A DNA stretch of 64,000 nucleotides from an uncultured Psychroserpens sp. (GTDB lineage: Bacteria; Bacteroidota; Bacteroidia; Flavobacteriales; Flavobacteriaceae). Below, piece by piece: positions 1 through 9,049 of the stretch. A model generated the notes under the pieces. That model did not search any database. It was not told where the DNA came from and worked only from the letters and a program-made list of their open reading frames with translations. Location of the stretch: NCBI GenBank assembly GCA_947488655.1, contig CANKZZ010000001.1:496001-560000 (forward strand), given 5' to 3'. The translations under genes and the position numbers were made by a program. The stretch's first letter is position 1, and every line of letters starts with the position of its first letter.

Positions 1-1
1 A

Positions 2-940
2 ATATTGTGGTATGTTTTTAAGAGGAAGCAACAAACAGCAGAGCTTAAAATGTCTAGCATTAAAGGTTTTAAAGTTGGTAATTCTTTATTGCCAAAATTT
101 CGACCTGTATTATTTGTATTACGGTTATTAACCTTATCATTTCTAATTTTAGCATTGGCTAGACCAAGAACTTCAGACGAGACAACAAAAACTAAAACAA
201 CTAAGGGTATAGATATTGTTATGGCAATAGATGTATCTGCAAGTATGTTGGCTAAAGATTTGCTTCCAAATCGTCTAGAAGCATTAAAAAAAGTGGCAGG
301 AGATTTTATAAAAGGCAGACCTAATGACCGTATAGGTTTGGTAGAATATGCAGGAGAAAGTTATACCAAAACGCCAATTACAAGCGATAAAGGTATTGTT
401 TTACGCTCTCTTAGAGATATTAAATATAATACTGTCATAGAAGGAGGTACAGCCATTGGGATGGGATTAGCAACATCTGTAAACCGTTTAAAAGATAGTA
501 AAGCAAAAAGTAAGATTATTATTTTATTGACAGATGGTGTCAATAACTCTGGCTTTATAGACCCTAAAATAGCAAGTGAACTAGCCCTAGAATATGGTAT
601 TAAAGTTTATACCATAGGATTGGGTACAAATGGTATGGCATTATCTCCATATTCTATTTTACCTAACGGAAATTTTCAATATCGAAGAATACAAGTAGAA
701 ATTGACGAAGAGCTACTTAATGAAATAGCAGATGTCACAGGTGGGATTTATTTTAGAGCAACAAATAACAAAAAATTAAAAGAAATTTACGACGAAATTA
801 ATAAACTCGAAAAGACCGAAATTGAAGAAATAAAATACACGACGTATGATGAAAAATATCGTCCGTTGATTTTAATAGCGTTAGCATTCTTACTTGTAGA
901 AGTGCTACTTAGGTTTACTGTTTTTAGAAGTTTTGTGTAG
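2..940 (+). CDS. batA: BatA, von Willebrand factor A (VWA) domain membrane protein, 5' truncated by window edge
   Basis: The frame is open to the left edge, so the true start and probably the first membrane segment lie outside the window. The visible part reads a membrane segment at about residues 37-53, then a VWA domain with the MIDAS signature DVSAS (D76, S78, S80 counted from the TTG at 5) and a second metal-site strand IILLTDG, and ends in a C-terminal membrane helix at about 288-305. This is the BatA arrangement: a periplasm-facing VWA domain held by helices at both ends. It starts a run with batB, batC, batD and batE on the same strand, and batB follows after 23 bp. In Bacteroidota a MoxR-type ATPase normally precedes it; that would be upstream of the window. 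The role is known only broadly, as envelope stress and oxygen tolerance. Confidence 0.9.
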   Translation: MLWYVFKRKQQTAELKMSSIKGFKVGNSLLPKFRPVLFVLRLLTLSFLILALARPRTSDETTKTKTTKGIDIVMAIDVSASMLAKDLLPNRLEALKKVAGDFIKGRPNDRIGLVEYAGESYTKTPITSDKGIVLRSLRDIKYNTVIEGGTAIGMGLATSVNRLKDSKAKSKIIILLTDGVNNSGFIDPKIASELALEYGIKVYTIGLGTNGMALSPYSILPNGNFQYRRIQVEIDEELLNEIADVTGGIYFRATNNKKLKEIYDEINKLEKTEIEEIKYTTYDEKYRPLILIALAFLLVEVLLRFTVFRSFV

Positions 941-963
941 TTGTAACTTAGAGAATATAAAAA

Positions 964-2007
964 ATGTTTGATTTTCAATTAGAAGAAAAAATTTGGTTTT
1001 GGATGTTGCTGGCTATTCCAGTAATAATCTTACTATTTGCTATGCTTCAGTTTTGGAAATATAGAACACAAAAACGTTTTGCTAACACCAAACTGCTAAA
1101 GCGTTTAAGTCCTAATCAGTCGTTGTTTAAATCTATTCTAAAAATTATTGTCCTTTGTTTAGCGATTGCTTGTTTTGCCATAGCATTGGTTAACCCAAAA
1201 ATTGGTACAAAACTAGAAACTGTAAAACGTCAAGGTGTAGATATAGTATTTGCAGTAGACGTTTCTAAAAGTATGTTGGCAGAAGATATTGCACCAAATA
1301 GACTAGAAAAATCAAAACAGTTGGTGACTCAAATCATCAATAATTTGGCAAGTGATCGCGTTGGGATTATTGCTTATGCTGGCAAGGCGTTTCCGCAATT
1401 ACCAATTACTACAGATTATGCCTCAGCAAAAATGTTTCTCAATAACATGAATACAGATATGCTCTCCTCTCAAGGTACAGCCATCAACGAAGCTATAGAA
1501 CTAGCAAAAACTTATTTTGATGATGAGGAGCAAACAAATAGAGTGTTAATTATTATTTCAGACGGAGAAGACCATAGTGATGTTTCTAGTACAATTGCAG
1601 AAGAAGCCAGTGAAGAAGGTATCAGGATTTTTACCATTGGTGTTGGTGATGTAAAAGGAGGGCGTATCCCAATAAAACGTAATGGTATTTTGCTCAATTA
1701 CAAAAAAGACAATCAAGGAGAAACGGTTATCACAAAACTCAACGAGGAAACGCTCAAGGATATCGCAGACGAAGCCAATGGTGCTTACATCAATGGTAAC
1801 AACACTGCAGACGTTATCAAAGAAATCAAAGACATCCTTAACAAGATGGATAAAACCGAATTTGAAGCCAAAGAGTTCGCGGATTATAAAGACCAGTTTC
1901 AATGGTTTTTAGGTTTTGGTATTTTCTTTTTATTCTTAGATATTTTCTTCCTAGAACGTAAAACAGGTTGGTTGAAACGACTTAATCTTTTTAATGAGAA
2001 TTTTTAG
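964..2007 (+). CDS. batB: BatB, VWA domain membrane protein
   Basis: A 347-residue protein with two N-terminal membrane helices (about 11-30 and 57-76), a VWA domain beginning GVDIVFAVDVSKSM with MIDAS residues D99, S101 and S103, the second-site strand VLIIISDGEDHSD, and a C-terminal membrane helix near 310-330. It is a close paralogue in layout of BatA just upstream (23-bp gap), and the two are expected to work together in the Bat/MoxR complex. The start is the ATG after an A-rich leader. Unusually, the next gene is on the opposite strand and ends only 13 bp after the batB stop, so batB and batC are not a simple continuous operon here. Confidence 0.92.
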   Translation: MFDFQLEEKIWFWMLLAIPVIILLFAMLQFWKYRTQKRFANTKLLKRLSPNQSLFKSILKIIVLCLAIACFAIALVNPKIGTKLETVKRQGVDIVFAVDVSKSMLAEDIAPNRLEKSKQLVTQIINNLASDRVGIIAYAGKAFPQLPITTDYASAKMFLNNMNTDMLSSQGTAINEAIELAKTYFDDEEQTNRVLIIISDGEDHSDVSSTIAEEASEEGIRIFTIGVGDVKGGRIPIKRNGILLNYKKDNQGETVITKLNEETLKDIADEANGAYINGNNTADVIKEIKDILNKMDKTEFEAKEFADYKDQFQWFLGFGIFFLFLDIFFLERKTGWLKRLNLFNENF

Positions 2008-2020
2008 TTCTTCGGAAACG

Positions 2021-2467
2021 TTATAATTTGGTATTTCTTGTGAGCGAATTTTTAAATTTATCACAATCTCCAGGAAGATTTTTTTTTAAACTCATATTTA
2101 AATACTCTAGAGATTTATTTACCAGACTATTATTATAGTAATAGTCTTGTTGATATCTTATAATAGCACCATTATCCTCAGAAAAGATAATAATATATAA
2201 AATTTCATTTTCTGAATAAACTTCTACAAAACCTTTATTAAAATTAACGGATGCATTATTAATCGGTGCTGATAAACTTTCAAGTTTATCACAAATTAAA
2301 TTTATTTCTTTTTCCGAATTTAAGAAAGTTTGATTTTTACCATCATAACAAGACTTTGCTTTGCTAATAAAGATTAACTCATCACTAGGACAAAGTTTTT
2401 TGATTTCAGATTTACAACCAATTTGACAAACCGCGATAATCACTAAATAAAACAATGTTTTTTTCAT
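2021..2467 (-). CDS. Hypothetical lipoprotein inserted in the bat cluster
   Basis: A 148-residue protein of unknown function. The N-terminus is a short lipoprotein signal, MKKTLFYLVIIAVCQIGC, with the lipobox cysteine at 18, so it should be anchored in the inner or outer membrane. The rest is a small globular region with three or four further cysteines and no motif I recognise. It lies on the strand opposite to all the bat genes, between batB and batC, convergent with batB and divergent from batC. That position suggests a lineage-specific insertion rather than a Bat component. The start is the ATG that gives a complete signal peptide. Confidence 0.75.
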   Translation of the reverse strand: MKKTLFYLVIIAVCQIGCKSEIKKLCPSDELIFISKAKSCYDGKNQTFLNSEKEINLICDKLESLSAPINNASVNFNKGFVEVYSENEILYIIIFSEDNGAIIRYQQDYYYNNSLVNKSLEYLNMSLKKNLPGDCDKFKNSLTRNTKL

Positions 2468-2607
2468 GATTTAAATATACAATTACATCAAACACTAACC
2501 CAGCCCATATTTTATAAATTCTTTAACTATATCAATTCTACTTGTTTCATATATTGCTAAGCATTTTACTAGAGCTTAATTGACATTGAAGTAAATTTTT
2601 ATAATAC

Positions 2608-3438
2608 ATGAAATTATATCTAACATATTTTTTTATTCTAATCTTCGGTTTGTCCTTTGCGCAAAACAAAGACAAAGAAAAAGAGCAACAATTAGCGTTA
2701 GAAAATGCTAAAAACTACGTTTATGAAGGCAATGAGCTCATCGATGCAGATAATTATATCAATGCAGAGATGGAGTACAGAAAAGCCATAGATAAAGCGC
2801 CATCTGTTGTTGCAGGCTCTTATAATTTAGGAAACACCTATTACGAAAAAGGTAATTATGACGAAGCGTTATATCGTCATACCGAAGCTGCAAAAAACGC
2901 AACTTCAAAAGATGAAAAATATAGAGCCTATCACAATATTGGTAATGTATTAATGAAAGAGGAATTATGTAAAGAAGCTGTTGAAGCTTATAAAAATGCG
3001 TTACGTAACAACCCAACCGATGATGAAACCCGTTATAATCTTGCTCTAGCAAAGGAGTGTGCTGCTCAACAACAGCAAGAACAAGATAAGGAAGAGGAGA
3101 AAAACGACGAGGACAAAGAAAACGAAGAAAAGAACGAGGATAAAAAAGAAGACGAGAAAAAAGAAGATCCTAAAGACGAAGGCGACCAAGATAAAAAAGA
3201 AGGCGAAGACGAAAAGAATGAAGACGGTAAACCTAAAGATGAAAAGGATCAAGGTAAAGGTGACAAGAAAGACGATAAAAAAGAAGAAGGCAAACCTAAG
3301 CCACAACCAGGGCAATTATCGCCTCAACAAATTAAAAACTTGTTAGAAGCAATGAATAATAATGAACAAAAAGTTCAAGAGAAAATAAATGCCGAAAAGC
3401 AAAAAGGAGCTAAAGTTAAAACAGAGAAAGACTGGTAA
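2608..3438 (+). CDS. batC: BatC, tetratricopeptide repeat (TPR) protein with charged linker
   Basis: The protein opens with a Sec signal peptide (MKLYLTYFFILIFGLSFAQ), so it is periplasmic. Residues about 30-150 are TPR units, with clear repeats such as GSYNLGNTYYEKGNYDEALY and YHNIGNVLMKEELCKEAVEAY. Residues about 153-232 are an extreme low-complexity K/E/D run, followed by a short helical tail (PQQIKNLLEAMNNNEQKV). The TPR-plus-charged-linker layout and the position before batD and batE identify BatC. It is probably a scaffold for the VWA proteins BatA and BatB; that role is inferred from the family. The spacing to batD is 122 bp, enough for a separate promoter. Confidence 0.88.
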   Translation: MKLYLTYFFILIFGLSFAQNKDKEKEQQLALENAKNYVYEGNELIDADNYINAEMEYRKAIDKAPSVVAGSYNLGNTYYEKGNYDEALYRHTEAAKNATSKDEKYRAYHNIGNVLMKEELCKEAVEAYKNALRNNPTDDETRYNLALAKECAAQQQQEQDKEEEKNDEDKENEEKNEDKKEDEKKEDPKDEGDQDKKEGEDEKNEDGKPKDEKDQGKGDKKDDKKEEGKPKPQPGQLSPQQIKNLLEAMNNNEQKVQEKINAEKQKGAKVKTEKDW

Positions 3439-3560
3439 TATTTAGTTCTACAGTTATAATTCTAAGTAATATTAAATTTACTTTCGATAAGTCTTAAATA
3501 AGTTAATTGTTAAATTATAAATTAAGGTAAAATCATAACATTTCCGAAGAAAAAATTGAG

Positions 3561-5336
3561 ATGAAACTCTTAAAGCACATATCTATTTTATTAATCATAC
3601 TCACATCGAGTATGAGCTTTGCGCAGGTTAAATTTGAAGCCAAAGTGAGTAAAACAAAACTTGGGCAAAATGAGCGTTTGCGTATAGATTTTACGATGAA
3701 CAAGGATGGTGACAATTTTGAATCACCAGATTTTGAAAATTTTCAAGTTATTGGAGGTCCAAACACATCGGTGAGCAACTCTTGGCTAAATGGTGTGCAC
3801 TCTTATGCTAAAACGTATAGTTATTTTTTAGCACCTCAAAAACAAGGCACATTTACTATTAAGAGTGCAAGTATAGAAATTGACGGTCAAGTATATAAAA
3901 CCAAACCTGTAACAGTACAAGTTACTAAAGAGGTCAAAAGACCTAATGACCCATATAATGTTGAGGGTGTTGCATCTGAGAATATACATTTAGTAGCAGA
4001 GATTTCTAAATCAGATCCATATCTCAACGAAGCCATTACAGTGGTTTATAAGCTGTATGTGTCTCCAGATACTGGTGTAAGCAATTGGCGAGAATTAGAA
4101 AACCCTAGATATAACGATTTTTGGAGTCAAAAAATAGATACCAAAGGGTTAAGAATTTTAAACGGAAAATATAAAGGCGAAGATTACAGGTATGTCGTGT
4201 TGAGAAAAACTGTACTCTACCCTCAAAAATCTGGTAAATTAGAAATAGAGCCTCTAAAATTAGATATTACTGTTGAGGTGCCAACCAACCGACGAGATAT
4301 TTTTGGTGGTAGACATATGGTGCAAACCAATAGAACCGTCTCTGCTGGTAGTAGAACTATAAATGTCAAAGCTTTGCCAGAAGAAGGTAAACCAGATGAT
4401 TTTACTGGGGCAGTAGGCGATTTTAAGTTTAATGTTATGACTTCAAAATCTGAACTTAATGCTTCGGAAAGTTTAACAGCAACAGTACAAGTAACAGGTC
4501 AAGGTAACCTTAAGCTTTTTCAATTACCAAAATTAACATTGCCAAGCTCTTTAGAAGTTTACGAGCCAGAACATAATGAATCTATTAGAACTTACTTAGG
4601 TGGTATGCAAGGATCTATTGCAGATAGTTATACAATTGTACCGCAGTATAAAGGTAAATATCCAATACCAAGCATATCATTTTCTTACTTTGATTTAAAA
4701 ACTGAAACTTACAAACGTGTATCTTCTGGAGAAATTATTGTAGATGTTATTGAAGGACCTTTAAATAACTCATCTGGCGATGATAATTTCACAGCGTCTA
4801 ATGGGAATAAACAAGAGGTTGTACTTAATAATGATCAATTTGCTTTTGTGAAAACTGAGGCAAATTTAAAACCGATAGAATCGTCTAACTTTTTCAAGAG
4901 CACTGTTTTTTGGGGCTCTCTATTGTCTCCTTTATTATTAATTCCATTAGCAATCGTATTTCGTAAAGAAAGAGAAAAACGTAACGCAGATGTCTTTGGT
5001 AATAAGATAAGAAAGGCAGATAAACTGGCTAAAAAATATTTAAGTGAGGCAAGAAAATCACTAGGTAATAAGGAAGCGTTTTACATTGCCTTAGAAAAAG
5101 CATTGCATAATTATCTCAAAGCAAAATTACAGATTGAGACCAGTGACTTTAGTAAGGGAAAAATTGAAGAAATTCTAATAGAGAGACAAGTTAACGAGCC
5201 AACGGTTAAAGAATTTATAAGCATTCTAGAGCACTGTGAGTTGGCAAGATATACTCCAATTACCAATGTAGAAATGCAGCAAGATTATGATAAAGCTGCA
5301 TCAACAATATCAATAATAGATAAAGAGATAAGATAG
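3561..5336 (+). CDS. batD: BatD, aerotolerance protein
   Basis: A 591-residue protein with signal peptide MKLLKHISILLIILTSSMSFAQ, a long beta-rich periplasmic region typical of BatD (immunoglobulin-like segments, e.g. KFEAKVSKTKLGQNERLRIDFT and the repeat VGDFKFNVMTSKSELNASESLTATV), one membrane helix at about 447-468, and a cytoplasmic tail rich in Lys, Glu and helices. BatD is thought to assist BatA/BatB in the inner membrane. The stop codon overlaps the GTG that could start batE, so translation of the two is probably coupled. The octamer TTCCGAAG lies 12 bp before the ATG. Confidence 0.9.
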   Translation: MKLLKHISILLIILTSSMSFAQVKFEAKVSKTKLGQNERLRIDFTMNKDGDNFESPDFENFQVIGGPNTSVSNSWLNGVHSYAKTYSYFLAPQKQGTFTIKSASIEIDGQVYKTKPVTVQVTKEVKRPNDPYNVEGVASENIHLVAEISKSDPYLNEAITVVYKLYVSPDTGVSNWRELENPRYNDFWSQKIDTKGLRILNGKYKGEDYRYVVLRKTVLYPQKSGKLEIEPLKLDITVEVPTNRRDIFGGRHMVQTNRTVSAGSRTINVKALPEEGKPDDFTGAVGDFKFNVMTSKSELNASESLTATVQVTGQGNLKLFQLPKLTLPSSLEVYEPEHNESIRTYLGGMQGSIADSYTIVPQYKGKYPIPSISFSYFDLKTETYKRVSSGEIIVDVIEGPLNNSSGDDNFTASNGNKQEVVLNNDQFAFVKTEANLKPIESSNFFKSTVFWGSLLSPLLLIPLAIVFRKEREKRNADVFGNKIRKADKLAKKYLSEARKSLGNKEAFYIALEKALHNYLKAKLQIETSDFSKGKIEEILIERQVNEPTVKEFISILEHCELARYTPITNVEMQQDYDKAASTISIIDKEIR

Positions 5337-5338
5337 TG

Positions 5339-6097
5339 ATGAAACACATATTTTATATAATATTATTTATTGTGGGAACACAATCATTTGCTCAAAACCA
5401 ATCTATATTTGAGAAAGCTAATACTTTGTATAACGACGGTAATTATACAGAGGCATTAAGTAAATACAAATCTATTTTAGATACAGGAGAACATTCGGCA
5501 GAGTTATATTTTAACATTGCTAATGCACATTACAAATTAAATCATATTGCCCCAAGTATTTATTATTATGAAAAGGCTTTACTATTAAAGCCTAACGATA
5601 AAGACATTTTAAATAACATAGCATTTGCAAAAAATATGACCATAGATGCCATAGAGGTTGTACCAGAAGTTGGTTTTTCTAGATTAATAAAAAAGGCAAC
5701 GCATACTATGGTATATGATAATTGGGCTAAATTATCTATCATACTAGTAGTCTTATTTGTAGTCTTATTTCTAGTGTATTATTTCTCACAAAGTACGTCT
5801 AAAAAGCGATTAGCATTTATTTTTAGTTTATCATCGTTGGGAGTTGCATTTTTGGCACTAGCATTTGCATTTAACAGCTATAAACTAGACCAAAAAAACC
5901 AACCAGCTATTGTATTTGCTCAAGAAAGCCAGATTAAGAATGAGCCAAATTTGAGAAGCGCAGAAGCTTTTAAACTACATGAAGGCACAAAAGTTCAGGT
6001 TATAGATACTGTTTCTAACTGGACAAGAATTAAGCTTACAGATGGTAAAACTGGTTGGGTTATAAGTGATGATATTAAAATGTTGAAGAATTTTTAA
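5339..6097 (+). CDS. batE: BatE, TPR and SH3-like domain protein
   Basis: The coding frame could begin at the GTG at 5336, which shares a base with the batD stop. The ATG at 5339 is preferred because it gives the signal peptide MKHIFYIILFIVGTQSFAQ directly. After the signal come two TPR units (about 20-100), two membrane helices (about 131-150 and 158-178), and a C-terminal bacterial SH3-like domain (EPNLRSAEAFKLHEGTKVQVI...GWVISDDIKML). This TPR-TM-SH3 order is the usual BatE layout. The gene closes the bat cluster. Confidence 0.88.
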   Translation: MKHIFYIILFIVGTQSFAQNQSIFEKANTLYNDGNYTEALSKYKSILDTGEHSAELYFNIANAHYKLNHIAPSIYYYEKALLLKPNDKDILNNIAFAKNMTIDAIEVVPEVGFSRLIKKATHTMVYDNWAKLSIILVVLFVVLFLVYYFSQSTSKKRLAFIFSLSSLGVAFLALAFAFNSYKLDQKNQPAIVFAQESQIKNEPNLRSAEAFKLHEGTKVQVIDTVSNWTRIKLTDGKTGWVISDDIKMLKNF

Positions 6098-6157
6098 AGA
6101 TTCCTTAACAAAAAAATGAAAATCTGTGCTTATCTTTGCTTTTTATTAAAATCAACC

Positions 6158-6460
6158 ATGAGACAAAAGCTATCAGCTATATTTTTTTTAATCATATTTA
6201 CAGCGCTAATTTCGGCGCCTTCTGTGGTTATGGCTATTGATAGCTCTATTGATATTTCTTGCTTATATACTATGAATGAGGAAGAAGAAGAAAAGGGTCA
6301 TCAAGGTTCAAAAGGAGGCAAAATATTTTGTCAAGAATCTATGAGCTTATTAGACTACATTAATGGTATGGAAAAGGCTAAACAAACAGCCTATTTTTTC
6401 AAAACGTACCCAAAGCCTCATCTCAATTTAATTTCTCCACCACCAGAATTCATTTCTTAA
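6158..6460 (+). CDS. Small exported protein of unknown function
   Basis: The frame is open from an ATG at 6116, but the ATG at 6158 is the better start because it yields a clean signal peptide (MRQKLSAIFFLIIFTALISAPSV) and a 100-residue protein. The mature part has two cysteines, an acidic run (NEEEEEKG) and a proline-rich C-terminus (HLNLISPPPEFIS). I do not recognise a family. It lies 60 bp after batE and 79 bp before the first SulP gene. It may be transcribed with either; a weak 5-bp stem-loop at 6472-6485 follows it. Confidence 0.6.
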   Translation: MRQKLSAIFFLIIFTALISAPSVVMAIDSSIDISCLYTMNEEEEEKGHQGSKGGKIFCQESMSLLDYINGMEKAKQTAYFFKTYPKPHLNLISPPPEFIS

Positions 6461-6538
6461 TTTTTATGTAAGGACAAAACTGTCCAAAAAAATTATTAAC
6501 AATTGTTATAGAACTATAGTCTATAGCACAAATGAATT

Positions 6539-8140
6539 ATGTATATGTTTAAAAATATTAAAAATGACTTACCAGCGAGTATAGTCGTGTTTTTTGTCGC
6601 ACTACCATTATGTTTAGGTATTGCCTTAGCCAGTGGAGCACCTTTGTTTTCTGGTCTTATTGCTGGTATTATTGGAGGGATTGTAGTAGGATCACTAAGT
6701 GGTTCTAAAATTGGAGTTAGTGGTCCTGCAGCAGGATTAGCAGCAATTGTATTAACAGCAATTGGAACCTTGGGAGGTTATGAAAATTTTTTAGTTGCAG
6801 TTGTTTTAGGAGGTATCATTCAATTGGTTTTTGGATTAGCTAAAGCAGGAATTATTGGGTATTATTTTCCATCGTCTGTAATTAAGGGGATGCTAACTGG
6901 TATTGGTTTAATTATAATTTTAAAACAGATTCCGTATTTCTTCGGACTTGATAAAAACCCTGAAGGTGATTTTGCATTTCTTCAATTAGATGGAGAAAAC
7001 ACATTAACAGAATTACTTAAAACTATAAATGCAATTATTAGTGGTAATTTTGACAAAGGCGCAACTCTTATTGCACTTATTTCATTAGGTATCTTATTAT
7101 TATGGAGTAACGTGTTAAGTAAAAAAGGGAAGTTCTTTGAAATTGTTCAAGGACCATTAGTTGCTGTAGTAGTTGGTATTATATTTTATATTTTAACTCA
7201 ATCTAATGAGACCCTTTCTCTAGAAGCATCGCATTTAGTTAGTGTACCAGTACCAGACAATTTAGATTCATTTATCGGGCAGTTTAGTTTTCCAAATTTT
7301 TCAGCAATAACAAATCCACAAGTTTGGATTGTTGCCTTCACAATAGCCTTAGTGGCAAGTTTAGAAACGTTACTATGTGTTGAGGCGACAGATAAATTAG
7401 ATCCACATAAAAACGTAACACCTACTAATAGAGAGTTATTGGCTCAAGGTACAGGAAACGTTATTTCTGGGATGATTGGAGGTTTACCAATAACTCAAGT
7501 TATTGTTAGAAGTTCTGCAAATATCCAATCTGGTGGACGTACTAAGTTATCGGCAATTATTCATGGTTTCCTATTGTTGATTTCTGTAATATTAATTCCA
7601 AGGTTATTAAACATGATTCCATTATCGGTATTAGCAGCAGTGTTATTTATCGTTGGTTATAAACTGGCTAAGCCTGCATTATTCAAAAAAATGTACGATT
7701 TAGGTTGGAAACAATCCATCCCATTTTTTGTAACTGTATTAGGTATTATTTTTATTGATCTACTTTGGGGAATCGGTCTTGGATTATTAGTTGGTATCGT
7801 GGTAATATTAATTAAGAGTTACCAAAATTCTCACTTCTTACATATTGAAGATAAAAGTAATGGTAAACATAAAATTAAAATGACGCTAGCCGAAGAAGTT
7901 ACCTTTTTCAATAAAGGAGCAATTCTTAAGGAATTAGACAGTTTGCCAAGAGATACATTTTTAGAATTAGATGTTCGTAAGACAAGATATTTAGATAATG
8001 ATATTATTGAAATCTTAGATGATTTTGCTTTTAAAGCTAAAGAAAGAAATATTGATATACAGCTTATTTCTGAAAGAGGAATTGTAGAAAATCCAGATAG
8101 TTTTATAGAATTTTTCAAATTAAGACCAAAAAGCGCCTAA
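6539..8140 (+). CDS. SulP family inorganic anion transporter with STAS-like tail
   Basis: A 533-residue polytopic protein. The N-terminus has the SulP features DLPASIVVFFVALPLCLGIALASG and GVSGPAAGLAAIVLTAIG. About 10-14 hydrophobic segments follow to about residue 425, with SANIQSGGRTKLSAIIHG near the conserved SulP core. The tail (about 440-530, with FLELDVRKTRYLDNDIIEILDDF) is a STAS-like domain. SulP proteins move sulfate or bicarbonate with Na+ or H+. The next genes are a Usp-like protein, a second SulP and a carbonic anhydrase, which favours bicarbonate import (BicA-like); the substrate is inferred from this context. A nearby in-frame ATG at 6545 is an alternative start. Confidence 0.9.
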   Translation: MYMFKNIKNDLPASIVVFFVALPLCLGIALASGAPLFSGLIAGIIGGIVVGSLSGSKIGVSGPAAGLAAIVLTAIGTLGGYENFLVAVVLGGIIQLVFGLAKAGIIGYYFPSSVIKGMLTGIGLIIILKQIPYFFGLDKNPEGDFAFLQLDGENTLTELLKTINAIISGNFDKGATLIALISLGILLLWSNVLSKKGKFFEIVQGPLVAVVVGIIFYILTQSNETLSLEASHLVSVPVPDNLDSFIGQFSFPNFSAITNPQVWIVAFTIALVASLETLLCVEATDKLDPHKNVTPTNRELLAQGTGNVISGMIGGLPITQVIVRSSANIQSGGRTKLSAIIHGFLLLISVILIPRLLNMIPLSVLAAVLFIVGYKLAKPALFKKMYDLGWKQSIPFFVTVLGIIFIDLLWGIGLGLLVGIVVILIKSYQNSHFLHIEDKSNGKHKIKMTLAEEVTFFNKGAILKELDSLPRDTFLELDVRKTRYLDNDIIEILDDFAFKAKERNIDIQLISERGIVENPDSFIEFFKLRPKSA

Positions 8141-8151
8141 ATAGATATATT

Positions 8152-8961
8152 ATGAATAAAAAATATAAAATATTAGTGCTTTCAGATTTGAAAGAGACTA
8201 CAACTAGCACCTTAAAGAGTGCAGTTAGTTTAACTAAAATGGTCGATGGAGATTTACATTTTTTTCATGTAAAAAAGCCCACAGAAGTTGTAGAACGAGA
8301 AAATCAATTGTCTGCAATGAGAACTATTAATAGAACTTACTTAACTATCGAAAATGAAATTAAGGATATTATAGAGCCAATAGCTAATGATTATGAGGTA
8401 AAAATAAGCCATAGTCAAGCTATTGGTAATATAAAAAGTGCTATTAATGATTGTATAAAGTCTTACAAACCAGATATAATTATCTTAGGAAAAAGAAAAT
8501 CAAAATTGTTAAACTTTATTGGCGATAATGTTATTGATCATGTTGTCAAAAATTACAATGGAGATGTTTTAATTGCTTCCGAAGAAAACCCTTTAGAACC
8601 AAATAAAGAGATTTCGTTAGGTGTATTAGATGGTTTAAAAACTACAACGCTAAGTGCAGGTTTAGGTTCAACTTTACTAAATTATACACAAAAACCAGTT
8701 AAATCCTTTAAAACGCAATTTGTAGAAACTGAATTTGAGAATTCAACTCTTACAGCAAATGAAATTGTAGAATTAGTATTTGATCATGGAGATAAATCAA
8801 TTCAAAGTTTATCTAATTACTTGCGTAGAAGTGATGTTAATTTATTGTGTCTAGATCGAGGTGATAAAGAAAAAGCAAACAGTAATATTGATATTAAAAA
8901 TGTAATAAATAATGTAAGCGTATCGCTATTAATATCTGGGAATAGTTTAAGTTACTCATAA
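8152..8961 (+). CDS. Universal-stress-protein-like protein between two SulP genes
   Basis: A 269-residue protein with an N-terminal Usp-type alpha/beta fold (KILVLSDLKETTTSTLKSAVSLTK...LHFFHVKKP, ending PDIIILGKRKSKLLNFIGDNVIDHVV...DVLIASEEN). A second, more degenerate half follows from about residue 155. The usual Usp ATP-binding pattern G-2x-G-9x-G-S/T is not present at the expected place, so it may not bind ATP. It starts 11 bp after the first SulP stop and precedes the second SulP by 88 bp, so it is probably in the same transcript and may modulate transport or sense energy state; that is inference. The octamer TTCCGAAG lies inside at 8577. Confidence 0.75.
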   Translation: MNKKYKILVLSDLKETTTSTLKSAVSLTKMVDGDLHFFHVKKPTEVVERENQLSAMRTINRTYLTIENEIKDIIEPIANDYEVKISHSQAIGNIKSAINDCIKSYKPDIIILGKRKSKLLNFIGDNVIDHVVKNYNGDVLIASEENPLEPNKEISLGVLDGLKTTTLSAGLGSTLLNYTQKPVKSFKTQFVETEFENSTLTANEIVELVFDHGDKSIQSLSNYLRRSDVNLLCLDRGDKEKANSNIDIKNVINNVSVSLLISGNSLSYS

Positions 8962-9049
8962 AATCATGTTAATTGAAGTTGAAAGCTTCTATTATCCTTT
9001 TTTACTGAGTAAAAAATGTTAAATTTAGATAAATACTAACAAATAAACT

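Noticed and set aside
3046..3346. Frames of about 90 codons on both strands inside batC
   Set aside because: They are shadows of the K/E/D low-complexity region, giving Lys/Arg/Thr- or Phe/Leu-rich nonsense.
6472..6485. Terminator before the first SulP gene
   Set aside because: The stem is only 5 bp and is followed by A rather than T on the plus strand.
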